Source: Pseudomonas hunanensis
Lineage (GTDB): Bacteria > Pseudomonadota > Gammaproteobacteria > Pseudomonadales > Pseudomonadaceae
NCBI RefSeq assembly: GCF_013393325.1
Contig: NZ_QJRC01000076.1
Location: 57,166 to 121,165, forward strand
Length of the DNA stretch: 64,000 nucleotides
Direction of reading: 5' to 3'
Positions within the stretch are counted from its first letter, which is position 1. The number at the start of each line of letters is the position of its first letter. The notes beneath the pieces were generated by a model. The model was not told the origin of the DNA, ran no database searches, and saw only the letters and a list, made by a program, of their open reading frames with translations. A program made the position numbers and the translations under genes. This document shows positions 1 to 9,047 of this stretch, piece after piece.

Positions 1-999
1 CCCGCCACCCTCAGCACCGAAGGCCTCAGCCAGTACACCGCGTCGGCAGCCAAGCTGGGCGTGGTCGACTTCTTCATGCACATCATTCCCGATACCTTCA
101 TTGGCGCCTTCAACAAGGGTGAAGTGTTGCCGGTGCTGTTCATTGCCGTGCTCAGCGGCTTCGCCCTGTCGTCGATGGGGGACAAGGGCAAGCCAGTGCT
201 GGATGTGCTGGAGTCTGCCTCGACCATGGTGTTCCGCATTTTTGGCTACCTGATGCGCTTTGCGCCGGTGGGTGCCTTTGGTGCGCTGGCTTTTACCGTC
301 GGGCAGTACGGCATCACCTCGCTCGGTGCCCTGGCCAAGCTGGTGGGTACGCTGTACATCGCCTGTGCGTTCTTCGTACTGGTCGTACTGGGTGGCATCT
401 GCCGTGCCCATGGTTTCAGCCTGTGGAAACTGCTGCGCTATTTTCGCGAGGAGTTCCTGGTGGTGCTGGGTACTTCGTCCACCGAGCCGGTGCTGCCGCG
501 CATGCTGGAAAAGCTCGAAAAGCTGGGCTGCAAGAAAGGTGTGGTAGGCCTGGTGTTGCCAACCGGTTACTCGTTCAACCTCGACGGCACAGCCATCTAC
601 CTGTCGCTGGCGGCCATCTTCATCGCCCAGGCCTGCAACATCGACATCACCCTGGGACAGACGCTGACCATGCTGGCGATCATGTTGCTGTCGTCCAAAG
701 GCGCCGCCGGGGTGACAGGCAGTGGTTTCGTCGCCCTGGCCTCGACCCTGACTGTGATTCACGACATCCCTCTGGCCGGCCTGGCGCTGCTGATCGGCGT
801 CGACCGCTTCATGTCTGAAGCCCGCGCCCTGACCAGCCTTGCCAGCAATGCAGTTGCCACCGTGGTGATCTCGCTGTCCGAGAATGCCTGTGAGCGGGAT
901 ACGCTGCTGCGCACACTCAACGGTGAACAACCGGTACAGCCGGATTGCGCTACACCTGGCCAGGCCACTTGGCCCGCCGAGCCGCACCGCCAGGGCTGA
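1..999 (+). CDS. Dicarboxylate/amino acid:cation symporter, DctA-type (5' truncated)
   Basis: The reading frame is open from base 1, so the N-terminal part lies outside the window; about 332 residues are visible. It is an inner-membrane secondary transporter of the DAACS family, importing C4-dicarboxylates or acidic amino acids with cations. The family signatures are clear: the serine-rich re-entrant stretch (LGTSSTEPVLPRML), the TGYSFNLDGTA motif in TM7, SKGAAGVTGSGF in the second hairpin and GVDRFMSEARALTSL in TM8. Classical DctA usually reads TSSSES where this has TSSTEP, so I take it as a divergent paralogue, possibly with another acid as substrate. It precedes a CitMHS transporter and a porin on the same strand, which suggests a carboxylate uptake locus. 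Confidence 0.88.
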   Translation, partial: PATLSTEGLSQYTASAAKLGVVDFFMHIIPDTFIGAFNKGEVLPVLFIAVLSGFALSSMGDKGKPVLDVLESASTMVFRIFGYLMRFAPVGAFGALAFTVGQYGITSLGALAKLVGTLYIACAFFVLVVLGGICRAHGFSLWKLLRYFREEFLVVLGTSSTEPVLPRMLEKLEKLGCKKGVVGLVLPTGYSFNLDGTAIYLSLAAIFIAQACNIDITLGQTLTMLAIMLLSSKGAAGVTGSGFVALASTLTVIHDIPLAGLALLIGVDRFMSEARALTSLASNAVATVVISLSENACERDTLLRTLNGEQPVQPDCATPGQATWPAEPHRQG

Positions 1000-1122
1000 A
1001 CGCCCTTCGTACTACTGAACATTGACTTAAAATTCCACTCAGCGTCGCAGCGATGCCGAGTGGGGTTGGAGGCTGCCTGCCCGGCGGGCGGCCACGCACA
1101 ATAAAAACAAGAGAGAAAGACC

Positions 1123-2427
1123 ATGCTCGCACTCCTGGGCCTGATCATGGTGGTGACCTTCACCTACCTGATCATGAGCAAGCGCCTGTCGCCTATCGTT
1201 GCGCTGACCGTTGTCCCGATCGTGTTCGCCGTCATCGGCGGCTTTGCCCCCGAACTGGGCAAGATGATGCTCGAAGGCCTGAAAATGGTTGCGCCATCGG
1301 CAGCGCTGCTGCTGTTTGCCATCCTGTTCTTTGGCCTGATGATCGATGCCGGCCTGTTCGACCCGCTGATCCGCAAGATCCTCAAGCGGGTAAATGGCGA
1401 CCCGGTCAAGATCGCCATCGGCACTGCACTGCTGTCACTTCTGGTGGCACTGGACGGCGATGGCACGACCACCTACATGATCACCTGTGCCGCCATGCTG
1501 CCGCTCTACAAGCGTATCGGCATGAACCCGATGATTCTGGCCACGGTGTCGATGCTGTCGCTAAGCATCATGAGCGGCCTGAGCCCGTGGGGCGGGCCGG
1601 CCACGCGGGCCATTGCCGCGCTTGGGCTGGACGCCAGCGAGTACTTCATCCCGATGCTGCCGACCATGATTGGCGGTGCGGCCTGGGTGGTGTTCACGGC
1701 CTTCCTGCTGGGGCGCACCGAACGCCGCCGCATCGGCAACATCGCCCTGGAGTCCGGTGGCGGCAACTGCTACATCAAGGAAATCCTCGGCGACAACCCG
1801 TACAAGCGCCCGCGCCTGGCCTATGTGAACCTGTTGCTGGTCATCGCCGTCATGACTGCGCTGGTAATGGGGCTGATGCATGCCGCCATCCTGTTCATGA
1901 TCGGCTTCGTCGCCGCGTTGATGATCAACTACCCACAGCTGGAACTGCAGAAGGCGCGCATTCTGGCGCACTCGGGTAACGCCATGACGGTGGTGCTGCT
2001 GGTGTTCGCCGCGGGTATCTTTGCCGGGATCTTCTCGGGTACCAAGATGGTCGACGCCCTGGCGCAAACCCTGGTGGACTGGATTCCCGAAGAATGGAGC
2101 CACTGGTTCCCGTTGGTGGTGGCGCTGACCAGCATGCCACTGACCTTCGTGCTGTCCAACGACGCCTATTACTTTGGCGTGGTGCCGATCCTGGCCAACG
2201 CCGCAGCGGCTTACGGCATCGACCCGCTGGAAATTGCCCGCGCCTCGGTGCTCGGCCAGCCGGTGCACCTGATGAGCCCGCTGGTGGCGTCGACGTTGCT
2301 GCTGGTCGGCATGGTCGACCGCGACATCGGTGACTTCCAGAAGGCGACCTTCAAGTGGGCCGTGCTCACCTCGCTGGTGATCACTGCACTGGCTTTGCTC
2401 ACAGGGGCCTTGTCCTTCTTCGTCTGA
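1123..2427 (+). CDS. CitMHS-family citrate/carboxylate transporter
   Basis: A 434-residue polytopic inner-membrane protein with about 12 hydrophobic segments, resembling the CitMHS family (citrate-divalent metal:proton symporters). Family-like blocks are DGDGTTTYMITCAAMLPLY in the first half, LSPWGGPATRAIAALG, and VLSNDAYYFGVVPILA with GQPVHLMSPLV in the second half. The ATG at 1123 follows a purine-rich GAGAGAAAG ribosome site. It lies 123 bases after the DctA-type gene and 67 bases before an OprD-family porin, so the three could form one uptake operon. Tricarboxylate import is the expected role from the family; the exact substrate and metal cannot be read from the sequence. Confidence 0.9.
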   Translation: MLALLGLIMVVTFTYLIMSKRLSPIVALTVVPIVFAVIGGFAPELGKMMLEGLKMVAPSAALLLFAILFFGLMIDAGLFDPLIRKILKRVNGDPVKIAIGTALLSLLVALDGDGTTTYMITCAAMLPLYKRIGMNPMILATVSMLSLSIMSGLSPWGGPATRAIAALGLDASEYFIPMLPTMIGGAAWVVFTAFLLGRTERRRIGNIALESGGGNCYIKEILGDNPYKRPRLAYVNLLLVIAVMTALVMGLMHAAILFMIGFVAALMINYPQLELQKARILAHSGNAMTVVLLVFAAGIFAGIFSGTKMVDALAQTLVDWIPEEWSHWFPLVVALTSMPLTFVLSNDAYYFGVVPILANAAAAYGIDPLEIARASVLGQPVHLMSPLVASTLLLVGMVDRDIGDFQKATFKWAVLTSLVITALALLTGALSFFV

Positions 2428-2494
2428 GCGTTACGGGCGCTGCCCGGCGCCCGGCACCTTGTGCATCCTGAAAACAACAACAAGAGTACCGATC

Positions 2495-3748
2495 ATGTCC
2501 CGTGCTGTGTTCCGTGGGGCCACGTGTGGCCTGCTCTGCGGCTGGCTGCCTGTTGCCGGCGCTGCCGGTTTCGTCGATGACAGCAAGCTCAAGCTTCAAC
2601 TACGCAACGTCTACTTCAACGAGAATTTCCGCGACGAACACGGCATGAGTGCACGTGCTGCCGCTAGCGCCAAAAGCGAACGGGTGGAGTGGGCACAGGG
2701 TTTTCTGCTGGACTACCAATCCGGATTCACGCCCGGCGCATTGGGCGTGGGGCTGGACGCCCTCGGGCTGGTGGGTGTCAGGCTGGACTCTGGTCGTGGG
2801 CGCAGCGGCACCGGGCTGCTGCCGGTTCATGACGACGGCCGTGCGGCGGACGAATTTGCCAGCGCCGGGGTAACGGCCAAGGCCCGCGTCGGGCAGACTG
2901 TGGTCAAGCACGGTACCTTGCTGCCGAAAACGCCGGTGCTGGTCTACAACGACGCGCGGCTGTTGCCGCAGACGTACGAGGGTACCCAGCTGACCAGTAC
3001 GGATATCGACGGGCTGACACTGACAGCGGGCCACCTGGACCGCTTCAAACAGCGTGATTCATCGGACAGCACCGGCCTGTACCTGGATGGGTACGCGGGC
3101 GGCAGGTCCGGTGACTTCAACTTCGCCGGCGCCGATTATGCCGTCAGCAAACAACTGCGCCTGAGCTACTTCCATGGCCAGCTCGAGCACTTCTACCGGC
3201 AGGACTTCGCCGGCCTGGTACACGAACTGCCGCTGGCGGGTGGTGTGTTGAGCACTGACCTGCGCTATTTCAAGAGCCGCGACAGCGGTGCCGCCCAGGG
3301 CGGCGCAATCGACAACGACATGTTCAGCGGGCAGATGGCCTATGCCCATTCGGGCCATACCCTCGGTGCCGGCTACCAGGTGCTCGGCGGTGAGGCAGGG
3401 TTGCCTTACATCAGCGGTGCGACGGTGTATTCGTTCAGCAACGTCGGCATCGGCAAGTTCATCGAGGAAGAAGAAAAGACCTGGATGGCAAGCTACGCCT
3501 ACAACTTTGCGGCAGCAGGCGTGCCGGGCCTGACCTTCATGGCGCGATACCTGAGTGGCGATAATGGCTGCTCGGGTGCCGAGGGCATCAAGGAGTGGGA
3601 ACGTGACGCCGAGCTTGCCTACGTGGTGCAGGGCGGGCCGCTGAAAGGTTTGGGTGTGAAGCTGCGCAACTATATCTATCGTTCGGATTTTGCCCGCGGG
3701 CGCGACAGCAATCGCTTGTACCTTACCTACGATATCGCCATCTGGTGA
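2495..3748 (+). CDS. OprD-family outer membrane porin
   Basis: A 417-residue protein starting with a signal peptide (hydrophobic stretch ending near AGAAGF) and then a beta-rich sequence. The family marks are the FVDDSKLKLQLRNVYFNENF opening, a GFLLDYQSGFTPG motif, ARVGQTVVKHGTLLPKTPVL near residue 130, and a C-terminal strand ending in an aromatic residue (YDIAIW), which is required for barrel assembly. OprD/OpdH-type porins admit small carboxylates or amino acids, and the adjacent carboxylate transporters fit that. I start at ATG 2495 because the signal peptide begins there; an upstream in-frame codon at 2459 would add residues without signal character. A GGCCGGA stem-loop (3756-3776) follows the stop. 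Confidence 0.9.
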   Translation: MSRAVFRGATCGLLCGWLPVAGAAGFVDDSKLKLQLRNVYFNENFRDEHGMSARAAASAKSERVEWAQGFLLDYQSGFTPGALGVGLDALGLVGVRLDSGRGRSGTGLLPVHDDGRAADEFASAGVTAKARVGQTVVKHGTLLPKTPVLVYNDARLLPQTYEGTQLTSTDIDGLTLTAGHLDRFKQRDSSDSTGLYLDGYAGGRSGDFNFAGADYAVSKQLRLSYFHGQLEHFYRQDFAGLVHELPLAGGVLSTDLRYFKSRDSGAAQGGAIDNDMFSGQMAYAHSGHTLGAGYQVLGGEAGLPYISGATVYSFSNVGIGKFIEEEEKTWMASYAYNFAAAGVPGLTFMARYLSGDNGCSGAEGIKEWERDAELAYVVQGGPLKGLGVKLRNYIYRSDFARGRDSNRLYLTYDIAIW

Positions 3749-3800
3749 GGGTGCAGGCCGGACCACATGTCCGGCCCTGAACCGGCTGCTGCGCCCTGGG

Positions 3801-4049
3801 TCAACGGCGCAGTAGGCGAGAAATCACCAGTGTGACAGCGGCGGTGATTGCCAGCGCGGCGATAGGTTTTTCCTTGACGAACGAAGACACCGTGTCCAGG
3901 GCATCCCCATAGGTCTTGGTCACCTGGCCTGCAGCCTGACGCGCATCGCCTTCGGCTTCCAGCGAGGGGTCTTCGACCAGCCGGCCGACAGCGCTCTGCG
4001 CCTTGCCTGCAAGGTTCTCTGCAACACCTTCGATCTGTTCGCGTTTCAT
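3801..4049 (-). CDS. CsbD-family stress-response protein with C-terminal membrane segment
   Basis: An 82-residue protein. Residues 1-50 match the CsbD pattern (EGVAENLAGKAQSAVGRL, then EAEGDARQAAGQV), a hydrophilic helical repeat typical of general-stress proteins. Residues 60-82 form a single hydrophobic helix ending in RRLL-like basic residues, so the protein is probably anchored in the inner membrane. This resembles the YqjD/ElaB layout found elsewhere in the window at 53936. An AAGGA sequence precedes the ATG. It stands alone, convergent with the porin gene. Members are often RpoS- or osmotically induced, but I see no diagnostic promoter here. Function is unknown. Confidence 0.82.
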   Translation of the reverse strand: MKREQIEGVAENLAGKAQSAVGRLVEDPSLEAEGDARQAAGQVTKTYGDALDTVSSFVKEKPIAALAITAAVTLVISRLLRR

Positions 4050-4161
4050 GATGGCTTAGTTCCTTCCTGTGAGCGGCTAGGGTTAACAGCACAGGCTTAG
4101 GGCGTTGGCAGGCCGCAATGGTTCCAAGCGATTGCTTATTACCGTCAGGCCACGCGGTCCC

Positions 4162-4278
4162 TGTAGGAGCGGCCTTGTGTCGCGATCGGGCCGCAAAGCG
4201 GCCCCAGGATCTCAGCAACGACGCACACATTGCCGGGGCTGCCCTGCAGCCCGATCGCGACACAAGGCCGCTCCTACA
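4162..4278. repeat. Pair of inverted REP-type elements (perfect 30-bp arms)
   Basis: The 30 bases at 4162-4191 (beginning TGTAGGAGCGGCCTTGTG) are the exact reverse complement of 4249-4278, separated by 57 bases. This is the head-to-head arrangement of P. putida repetitive extragenic palindromes. It sits between the convergent ends of soxR and the region upstream of the CsbD gene. A related degraded copy lies at 57952-58003, sharing the lead-in ACGCGGTCCCTG. Confidence 0.85.
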
Positions 4279-4308
4279 AGGGATCGCACCTGGCTTGAGA
4301 GGGCGAGG

Positions 4309-4764
4309 CTAGCGGGCCTTCTTCTCAAGAATTCGCGCCCCGCTACCTTCCTTGGCCAGCACATCCTCGGGGTTACGCAGCGGGCAGTCCTCCAGTGACA
4401 GGCAACCGCAACCAATGCAGTTGTCCAGGCTGTCGCGCAACGCCTCCAGCGTGCGGATGCGGGCATTGAGGTCTTCGCGCCAGGCCGTGGACATCTCGCC
4501 CCACTGCGCCGCCGTAAGCTTGCTGTTGGGCGCATAACGGCTGAATGCCTGCTTGATGTCCTCCAGCGGAATACCGGTGCGCTGTGCCACTTTGATAATC
4601 GCCAGTGTACGCAGCACCAGTGAGGGGTAGCGGCGCTGGTTGCCCGCCGTACGGACGCTGGCGATCAGCCCCTTGGTTTCGTAGAAATGCAGCGCAGACA
4701 CCGCCACGCCACTGCGTTTGGCCACTTCACCCACTGTGAGCATTCGCGTGTTGTCCACCGCCAT
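4309..4764 (-). CDS. soxR: SoxR, redox-sensing MerR-family transcription regulator
   Basis: A 151-residue MerR-family activator. Residues 8-75 are the winged helix-turn-helix ([21 protein letters not shown]), followed by the dimerisation helix and the [2Fe-2S] ligand motif [12 protein letters not shown] (C-x2-C-x-C-x5-C) near residue 118. SoxR is activated when redox-cycling compounds oxidise the cluster. In pseudomonads it usually controls efflux pumps and small redox enzymes, not soxS. I start at ATG 4764 because the longer frame to 4821 would run through the SoxR-type promoter at 4770-4800. The gene is divergent from an RND efflux operon, its probable target. Confidence 0.95.
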   Translation of the reverse strand: MAVDNTRMLTVGEVAKRSGVAVSALHFYETKGLIASVRTAGNQRRYPSLVLRTLAIIKVAQRTGIPLEDIKQAFSRYAPNSKLTAAQWGEMSTAWREDLNARIRTLEALRDSLDNCIGCGCLSLEDCPLRNPEDVLAKEGSGARILEKKAR

Positions 4765-4769
4765 GCGTG

Positions 4770-4800
4770 TTGACCTCAAGTTAAGTTGAGCTCTTATAGT
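4770..4800 (+). promoter_or_regulatory. SoxR-type promoter of the efflux operon
   Basis: A -35 element TTGACC (4770-4775) and a -10 element TATAGT (4795-4800) are separated by 19 bp, the overlong spacer typical of MerR-family promoters. The spacer contains the dyad CTCAA-N6-TTGAG (4775-4790), which matches the core of Pseudomonas SoxR boxes. Transcription would begin near 4807 and read into the membrane fusion gene at 4849. The dyad starts 11 bp from the soxR start codon, so autoregulation is also possible. Confidence 0.85.
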
Positions 4801-4848
4801 CCTGCCCGATCTTCCCCGCAACCGCTTTCCTCATGATCGGAGCTCTGC

Positions 4849-5946
4849 ATGAACAAACGGACGTTATTGGCCTGGGCCGGCGCTGTAGCCGGCGTGCTGG
4901 CCGCTGCCTATGCGTTGGTGGGTAGCGGCTCGGCGCCACCCGCTGCGGCGGCGTGGCCGGCGACCAAGGTGGCCTTGGCCACGGCCGAGCAGGTGCAGTT
5001 GGCGCGGCAGAACTTTGCTTCGGGGGAGCTGGAGGCGGTCAACCAGGTGCAGGTGGCGGCTGAGACGGCGGGGCGTATTACCCGCATCGCCTTCGAGTCG
5101 GGGCAGACGGTAACGGCCGGGCAGTTGCTGGTGCAGCTCAACGACGCGCCGGAGCAGGCCCAGCGGGTGCAGTTGCGGGCAAAATTGCGTAACGCTGAAG
5201 TGGTGCTGCAGCGCAGCCGCAAGCTGCGGGCGATGAATGCCGTGTCGCAAGAGCTGCTGGACAACGCCGCCACTGCCGTGGACGTGGCCAGTGGTGAGCT
5301 GCAGCATGTCGAGGCGTTGATCGCGCAGAAGGCCATTCGCGCACCGTTTGCCGGCAAGCTGGGCATTCGCCGGGTACATCAGGGCCAATACCTGGGCGCC
5401 GGCGAGGCGATTGTCAGCCTGGCTGACATCAACCAGTTGCATGTGAATTTTGCCTTGGGCGAGCAGGCTGCCCCCGAAGTGCACGTCGGGCAAGTGCTGG
5501 CACTGACGGTGGACGCAGTGCGCGGGCAAGGCTTCCAGGCCCGGGTGGTGGCGGTCGATCCGGTGGTCAGCAAGGCGCGCCTGGTGCAGGTGCAGGCAGC
5601 CTTGCCGAACCCGGACGGGCAGTTGCAGCCGGGCATGTACGCTGGCGTGCGCCTGGATGCCGCGCAGCCGTCGACCGTGCTGGCCGTGCCGGAAACCGCG
5701 ATCACCTACACCGCTTATGGCCAGACGGTATTCGTTGCGACCCAGGACCCGGCGCATGGCACTCGGGTCAGCCGGGTGCGGGTAACCACCGGTGAGCGCT
5801 GGCAAGGGCGGGTGGAGGTCACGTCCGGCCTGGCGCCCGGTGACCGGGTGGTGGTTTCCGGCCAGTTGAAGCTCAGTGACGGCATGCCGGTCGAGCCCGT
5901 GGCGCAGGACAGCCTGCAGGCCAGCCAGGGAGGGCGGCAGTCGTGA
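4849..5946 (+). CDS. RND efflux periplasmic adaptor (membrane fusion protein)
   Basis: A 365-residue HlyD/AcrA-type adaptor that links an inner-membrane RND pump to an outer-membrane channel. An N-terminal hydrophobic segment (about residues 5-25) anchors or exports it. Next come a lipoyl half-motif (VAAETAGRITRIAFESGQTVTAGQLLVQLND), a coiled-coil hairpin (about residues 100-160), the second lipoyl half (IRAPFAGKLGIRRVHQGQYLGAGEAIVSL), and the beta-barrel and membrane-proximal domains. GGAG lies about 6 bases before the ATG. The stop overlaps the next gene's start (GTGA), so the two are translationally coupled. The SoxR-type promoter upstream suggests induction by redox-active compounds. Confidence 0.93.
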   Translation: MNKRTLLAWAGAVAGVLAAAYALVGSGSAPPAAAAWPATKVALATAEQVQLARQNFASGELEAVNQVQVAAETAGRITRIAFESGQTVTAGQLLVQLNDAPEQAQRVQLRAKLRNAEVVLQRSRKLRAMNAVSQELLDNAATAVDVASGELQHVEALIAQKAIRAPFAGKLGIRRVHQGQYLGAGEAIVSLADINQLHVNFALGEQAAPEVHVGQVLALTVDAVRGQGFQARVVAVDPVVSKARLVQVQAALPNPDGQLQPGMYAGVRLDAAQPSTVLAVPETAITYTAYGQTVFVATQDPAHGTRVSRVRVTTGERWQGRVEVTSGLAPGDRVVVSGQLKLSDGMPVEPVAQDSLQASQGGRQS

Positions 5947-8900
5947 AGTTTACCGATGTCTTCGTGCGCCGGCCGGTGCTGGCGCTGGTGGTCAGCAGCC
6001 TGATCATCCTGATGGGGCTGTTTGCCATGGGCAAATTGCCGATCCGCCAGTACCCCTTGCTGGAAAGCTCGACCATTACCATCAGTACCGAGTACCCCGG
6101 CGCCTCCGCCGAGCTGATGCAGGGTTTTGTGACCCAGCCGATTACCCAGGCGGTGTCGTCGGTCGAGGGCATCGACTACCTGTCGTCGTCCTCGCAGCAG
6201 GGGCGCAGCCTGATCACGTTGCGCATGGTGCTCAACCGCGACTCGACCCAGGCGCTGGCCGAGACCATGGCCAAGGTCAACCAGGTGCGCTATCGCCTGC
6301 CGGAAAAGGCCTACGACCCGGTGGTAGAGCTTTCGGCTGGCGACTCCACGGCGGTAGCCTACGTGGGCTTTGCCAGCGACAGCCTGTCGATACCGGAGCT
6401 GAGCGATTACCTGTCGCGGGTGGTGGAACCGCAGTTTTCTGGCATCGACGGCGTGGCCAAGGTGCAGTCGTTTGGCGGGCAGCGCCTGGCCATGCGCCTG
6501 TGGCTGGACAGTGAACAGATGGCTGGGCGCGGGGTGACAGCAGCGGACGTGGCGCAGGCGGTGCGGGCCAACAACTACCAGGCGACGCCGGGCCAGGTGC
6601 GCGGACAATACGTGCTGGCCGACATCCAGGTGGACACCGACCTGACCCGGGTCGAGGACTTCCGTGAGCTGATCATTCGCAACGATGGCACCGATTTGGT
6701 ACGCCTGCGCGATGTCGGCACCGTCGAGCTGAATGCGGCGGCCACCCAGACCAGCGCCACCATGGATGGCAGGCCTGCCGTGCACCTGGGGCTGTTCCCC
6801 ACGCCGACCGGCAACCCACTGGTGATCGTCGAGGGTATTCGCCAACTGTTGCCGCAGATTCAGCAGACCCTGCCACCCGGTGTGCATGTGGCGCTGGCCT
6901 ACGAGACCGCACGTTTCATCGACGCTTCGATCCATGAAGTGCTGCGCACCTTGGTGGAGGCGATGCTGATCGTCGTGCTGGTGATCTGGCTGTGCCTGGG
7001 TTCGCTGCGCAGCGTGCTGATTGCGGTGGTTGCCATCCCGCTGTCGATGCTCGGTGCCGCGGGCCTGATGTTGCTGTTCGGCTTCAGCCTAAACCTGCTG
7101 ACGTTGCTGGCGATGGTGTTGGCCATCGGCTTGGTGGTGGACGATGCCATCGTGGTGGTGGAGAACGTGCACCGGCATATCGAAGAGGGCAGGTCACCGG
7201 TCGCTGCGGCATTGATCGGGGCACGGGAAATCGCCGGGCCGGTGATCGCCATGACCCTGACCCTGGCGGCGGTGTATGCGCCGATCGGGCTGATGGGCGG
7301 GCTGACCGGCACGCTGTTCCGCGAATTTGCCCTGACCTTGGCGGGAGCGGTGATCGTTTCGGGCATCGTGGCGCTGACGTTGTCGCCGGTAATGAGCTCG
7401 TTGCTATTGCAACCCGGACAGCAGCATGGCGCGATGGCCAACATGGCCGATCGGTTGTTCGCTGGGTTGACTGGCGCCTATGGACGGGTGCTGGCCTACA
7501 CCCTGACACATCGCTGGATCAGTGGCGGCGTGGCGCTGCTGGTGTGCCTGAGCCTGCCCTGGCTGTACCTGCTGCCCGAGCGTGAGCTGGCCCCGGCCGA
7601 GGACCAGGCGGCGGTGCTGACCGCCATCAAGTCGCCGCAGCATGCCAGCTTGGAATATGTGGAGCACTTTGCGCTGAAACTGGACGAGGTGATGAAGTCC
7701 ATCGGCGAAACCACCGACACCTGGATCATCAACGGCACCGACGGCCCGGCCGCCAGTTTTGGTGGCATCAACCTCAGCGCCTGGCAGGTGCGCGAGCGTT
7801 CTGCCGCGCAGGTGCAGGCACAGTTGCAGCAGGCAGTGGCGGATATCGAAGGCAGCAGCATCTTCGCCTTCCAGGTCGCTTCGCTGCCGGGTTCCAGTGG
7901 CGGCCTGCCGGTGCAGATGGTGCTGCGCAGTGCCCAGGATTACCCCGAGCTGTACCAGACCATGGAGGTGCTCAAGCAGCGCGCCCGCGACAGCGGGCTG
8001 TTTGCCGTGGTGGACAGCGACCTCGACTACAACAACCCAGTGGTCAAGGTGCGCGTCGACCGCGCCAAGGCGGCTAGCCTGGGCATCAGCATGCAGGCCA
8101 TTGGCGAGTCGCTGGGGGTGCTGGTGGGCGAGCAGTACCTCAACCGTTTCGCCCTGTTCGGGCGGTCCTATGACGTGATCCCGCAGAGTATTCAGGACCA
8201 GCGCCTGACGCCTGCGGCGCTCAACCGTCAATACGTGCGCGCCGAAAACGGCAGCCTGGTGCCGTTGGCTACGGTGGTGCACCTGGATATCGAGGTGGCG
8301 CCCAACCGCCTATTGCAGTTCGATCAGCAGAACGCCAGTACCCTGCAGGCGATCCCGGCGCCAGGAGTGTCGATGGGCAACGCCGTGGCATTTCTCGAAC
8401 AGCTCACCACCGAACTGCCGCCGGGCTTCAGCCACGATTGGCAATCGGAGTCGCGCCAGTATGTGCAGGAGGGTTTTGCCTTGATGTGGGCGTTTCTCGC
8501 TGCCTTGGTGGTGATCTACCTGGTGCTGGCAGCGCAGTACGAAAGCCTGGTCGACCCGTTGATCATTCTGGTGACCGTGCCGCTGTCGATCTGCGGCGCA
8601 CTGCTGCCGCTGGCGCTGGGCTGGGCCACGTTGAACATCTACACGCAGATTGGCCTGGTGACGCTGATCGGCCTGATCAGCAAGCACGGCATCCTGATGG
8701 TGGAGTTCGCCAACGAGATCCAGGTGCGCGACAACCTTGATCGTGCTGCCGCCATTGTCCGAGCTGCGCAGATACGCTTGCGGCCGGTGTTGATGACCAC
8801 GGCGGCGATGACCTTTGGCGTGCTGCCACTGCTGTTCGCCAGTGGTGCCGGGGCCAATAGCCGCTTCGGGCTGGGGGTGGTGATTGTGTGCGGGATGCTG

Positions 8901-9023
8901 GTGGGGACGTTGTTTACCTTGTTCGTGTTGCCGACGATCTATGGGTGGTTGGCGCGAGATCATCGGGTGACCACGGGGCGGGCGCAGCAGTTGCTGGAGG
9001 CTGAACGCGTTCTGGGTATGTGA
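5943..9023 (+). CDS. RND multidrug efflux pump, inner-membrane subunit
   Basis: A 1026-residue HAE1-type RND transporter, the proton-driven pump of a tripartite efflux system. It has the usual layout: TM1 at residues 10-30, a large periplasmic domain, TM2-6, a second periplasmic domain, and TM7-12. The proton-relay aspartate pair is present in TM4 (GLVVDDAIVVVENVHRHIEEG), as is the YEParallel-loop motif region GANSRFGLGVVIVCGM near the end. It starts with GTG at 5943, overlapping the adaptor stop by four bases. No outer-membrane channel gene follows, so a channel encoded elsewhere (OprM/TtgC type) is probably shared. Substrates are not readable; SoxR linkage suggests redox-cycling drugs or phenazine- and quinone-like molecules. 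Confidence 0.94.
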   Translation: MKFTDVFVRRPVLALVVSSLIILMGLFAMGKLPIRQYPLLESSTITISTEYPGASAELMQGFVTQPITQAVSSVEGIDYLSSSSQQGRSLITLRMVLNRDSTQALAETMAKVNQVRYRLPEKAYDPVVELSAGDSTAVAYVGFASDSLSIPELSDYLSRVVEPQFSGIDGVAKVQSFGGQRLAMRLWLDSEQMAGRGVTAADVAQAVRANNYQATPGQVRGQYVLADIQVDTDLTRVEDFRELIIRNDGTDLVRLRDVGTVELNAAATQTSATMDGRPAVHLGLFPTPTGNPLVIVEGIRQLLPQIQQTLPPGVHVALAYETARFIDASIHEVLRTLVEAMLIVVLVIWLCLGSLRSVLIAVVAIPLSMLGAAGLMLLFGFSLNLLTLLAMVLAIGLVVDDAIVVVENVHRHIEEGRSPVAAALIGAREIAGPVIAMTLTLAAVYAPIGLMGGLTGTLFREFALTLAGAVIVSGIVALTLSPVMSSLLLQPGQQHGAMANMADRLFAGLTGAYGRVLAYTLTHRWISGGVALLVCLSLPWLYLLPERELAPAEDQAAVLTAIKSPQHASLEYVEHFALKLDEVMKSIGETTDTWIINGTDGPAASFGGINLSAWQVRERSAAQVQAQLQQAVADIEGSSIFAFQVASLPGSSGGLPVQMVLRSAQDYPELYQTMEVLKQRARDSGLFAVVDSDLDYNNPVVKVRVDRAKAASLGISMQAIGESLGVLVGEQYLNRFALFGRSYDVIPQSIQDQRLTPAALNRQYVRAENGSLVPLATVVHLDIEVAPNRLLQFDQQNASTLQAIPAPGVSMGNAVAFLEQLTTELPPGFSHDWQSESRQYVQEGFALMWAFLAALVVIYLVLAAQYESLVDPLIILVTVPLSICGALLPLALGWATLNIYTQIGLVTLIGLISKHGILMVEFANEIQVRDNLDRAAAIVRAAQIRLRPVLMTTAAMTFGVLPLLFASGAGANSRFGLGVVIVCGMLVGTLFTLFVLPTIYGWLARDHRVTTGRAQQLLEAERVLGM

Positions 9024-9047
9024 AGCGCAGCAGCCCCGATTGCGCGA

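Noticed and set aside
992..1006. Hairpin AGGGC-TGAAC-GCCCT across the first stop codon
   Set aside because: Only five pairs and no T-run; not a convincing terminator.
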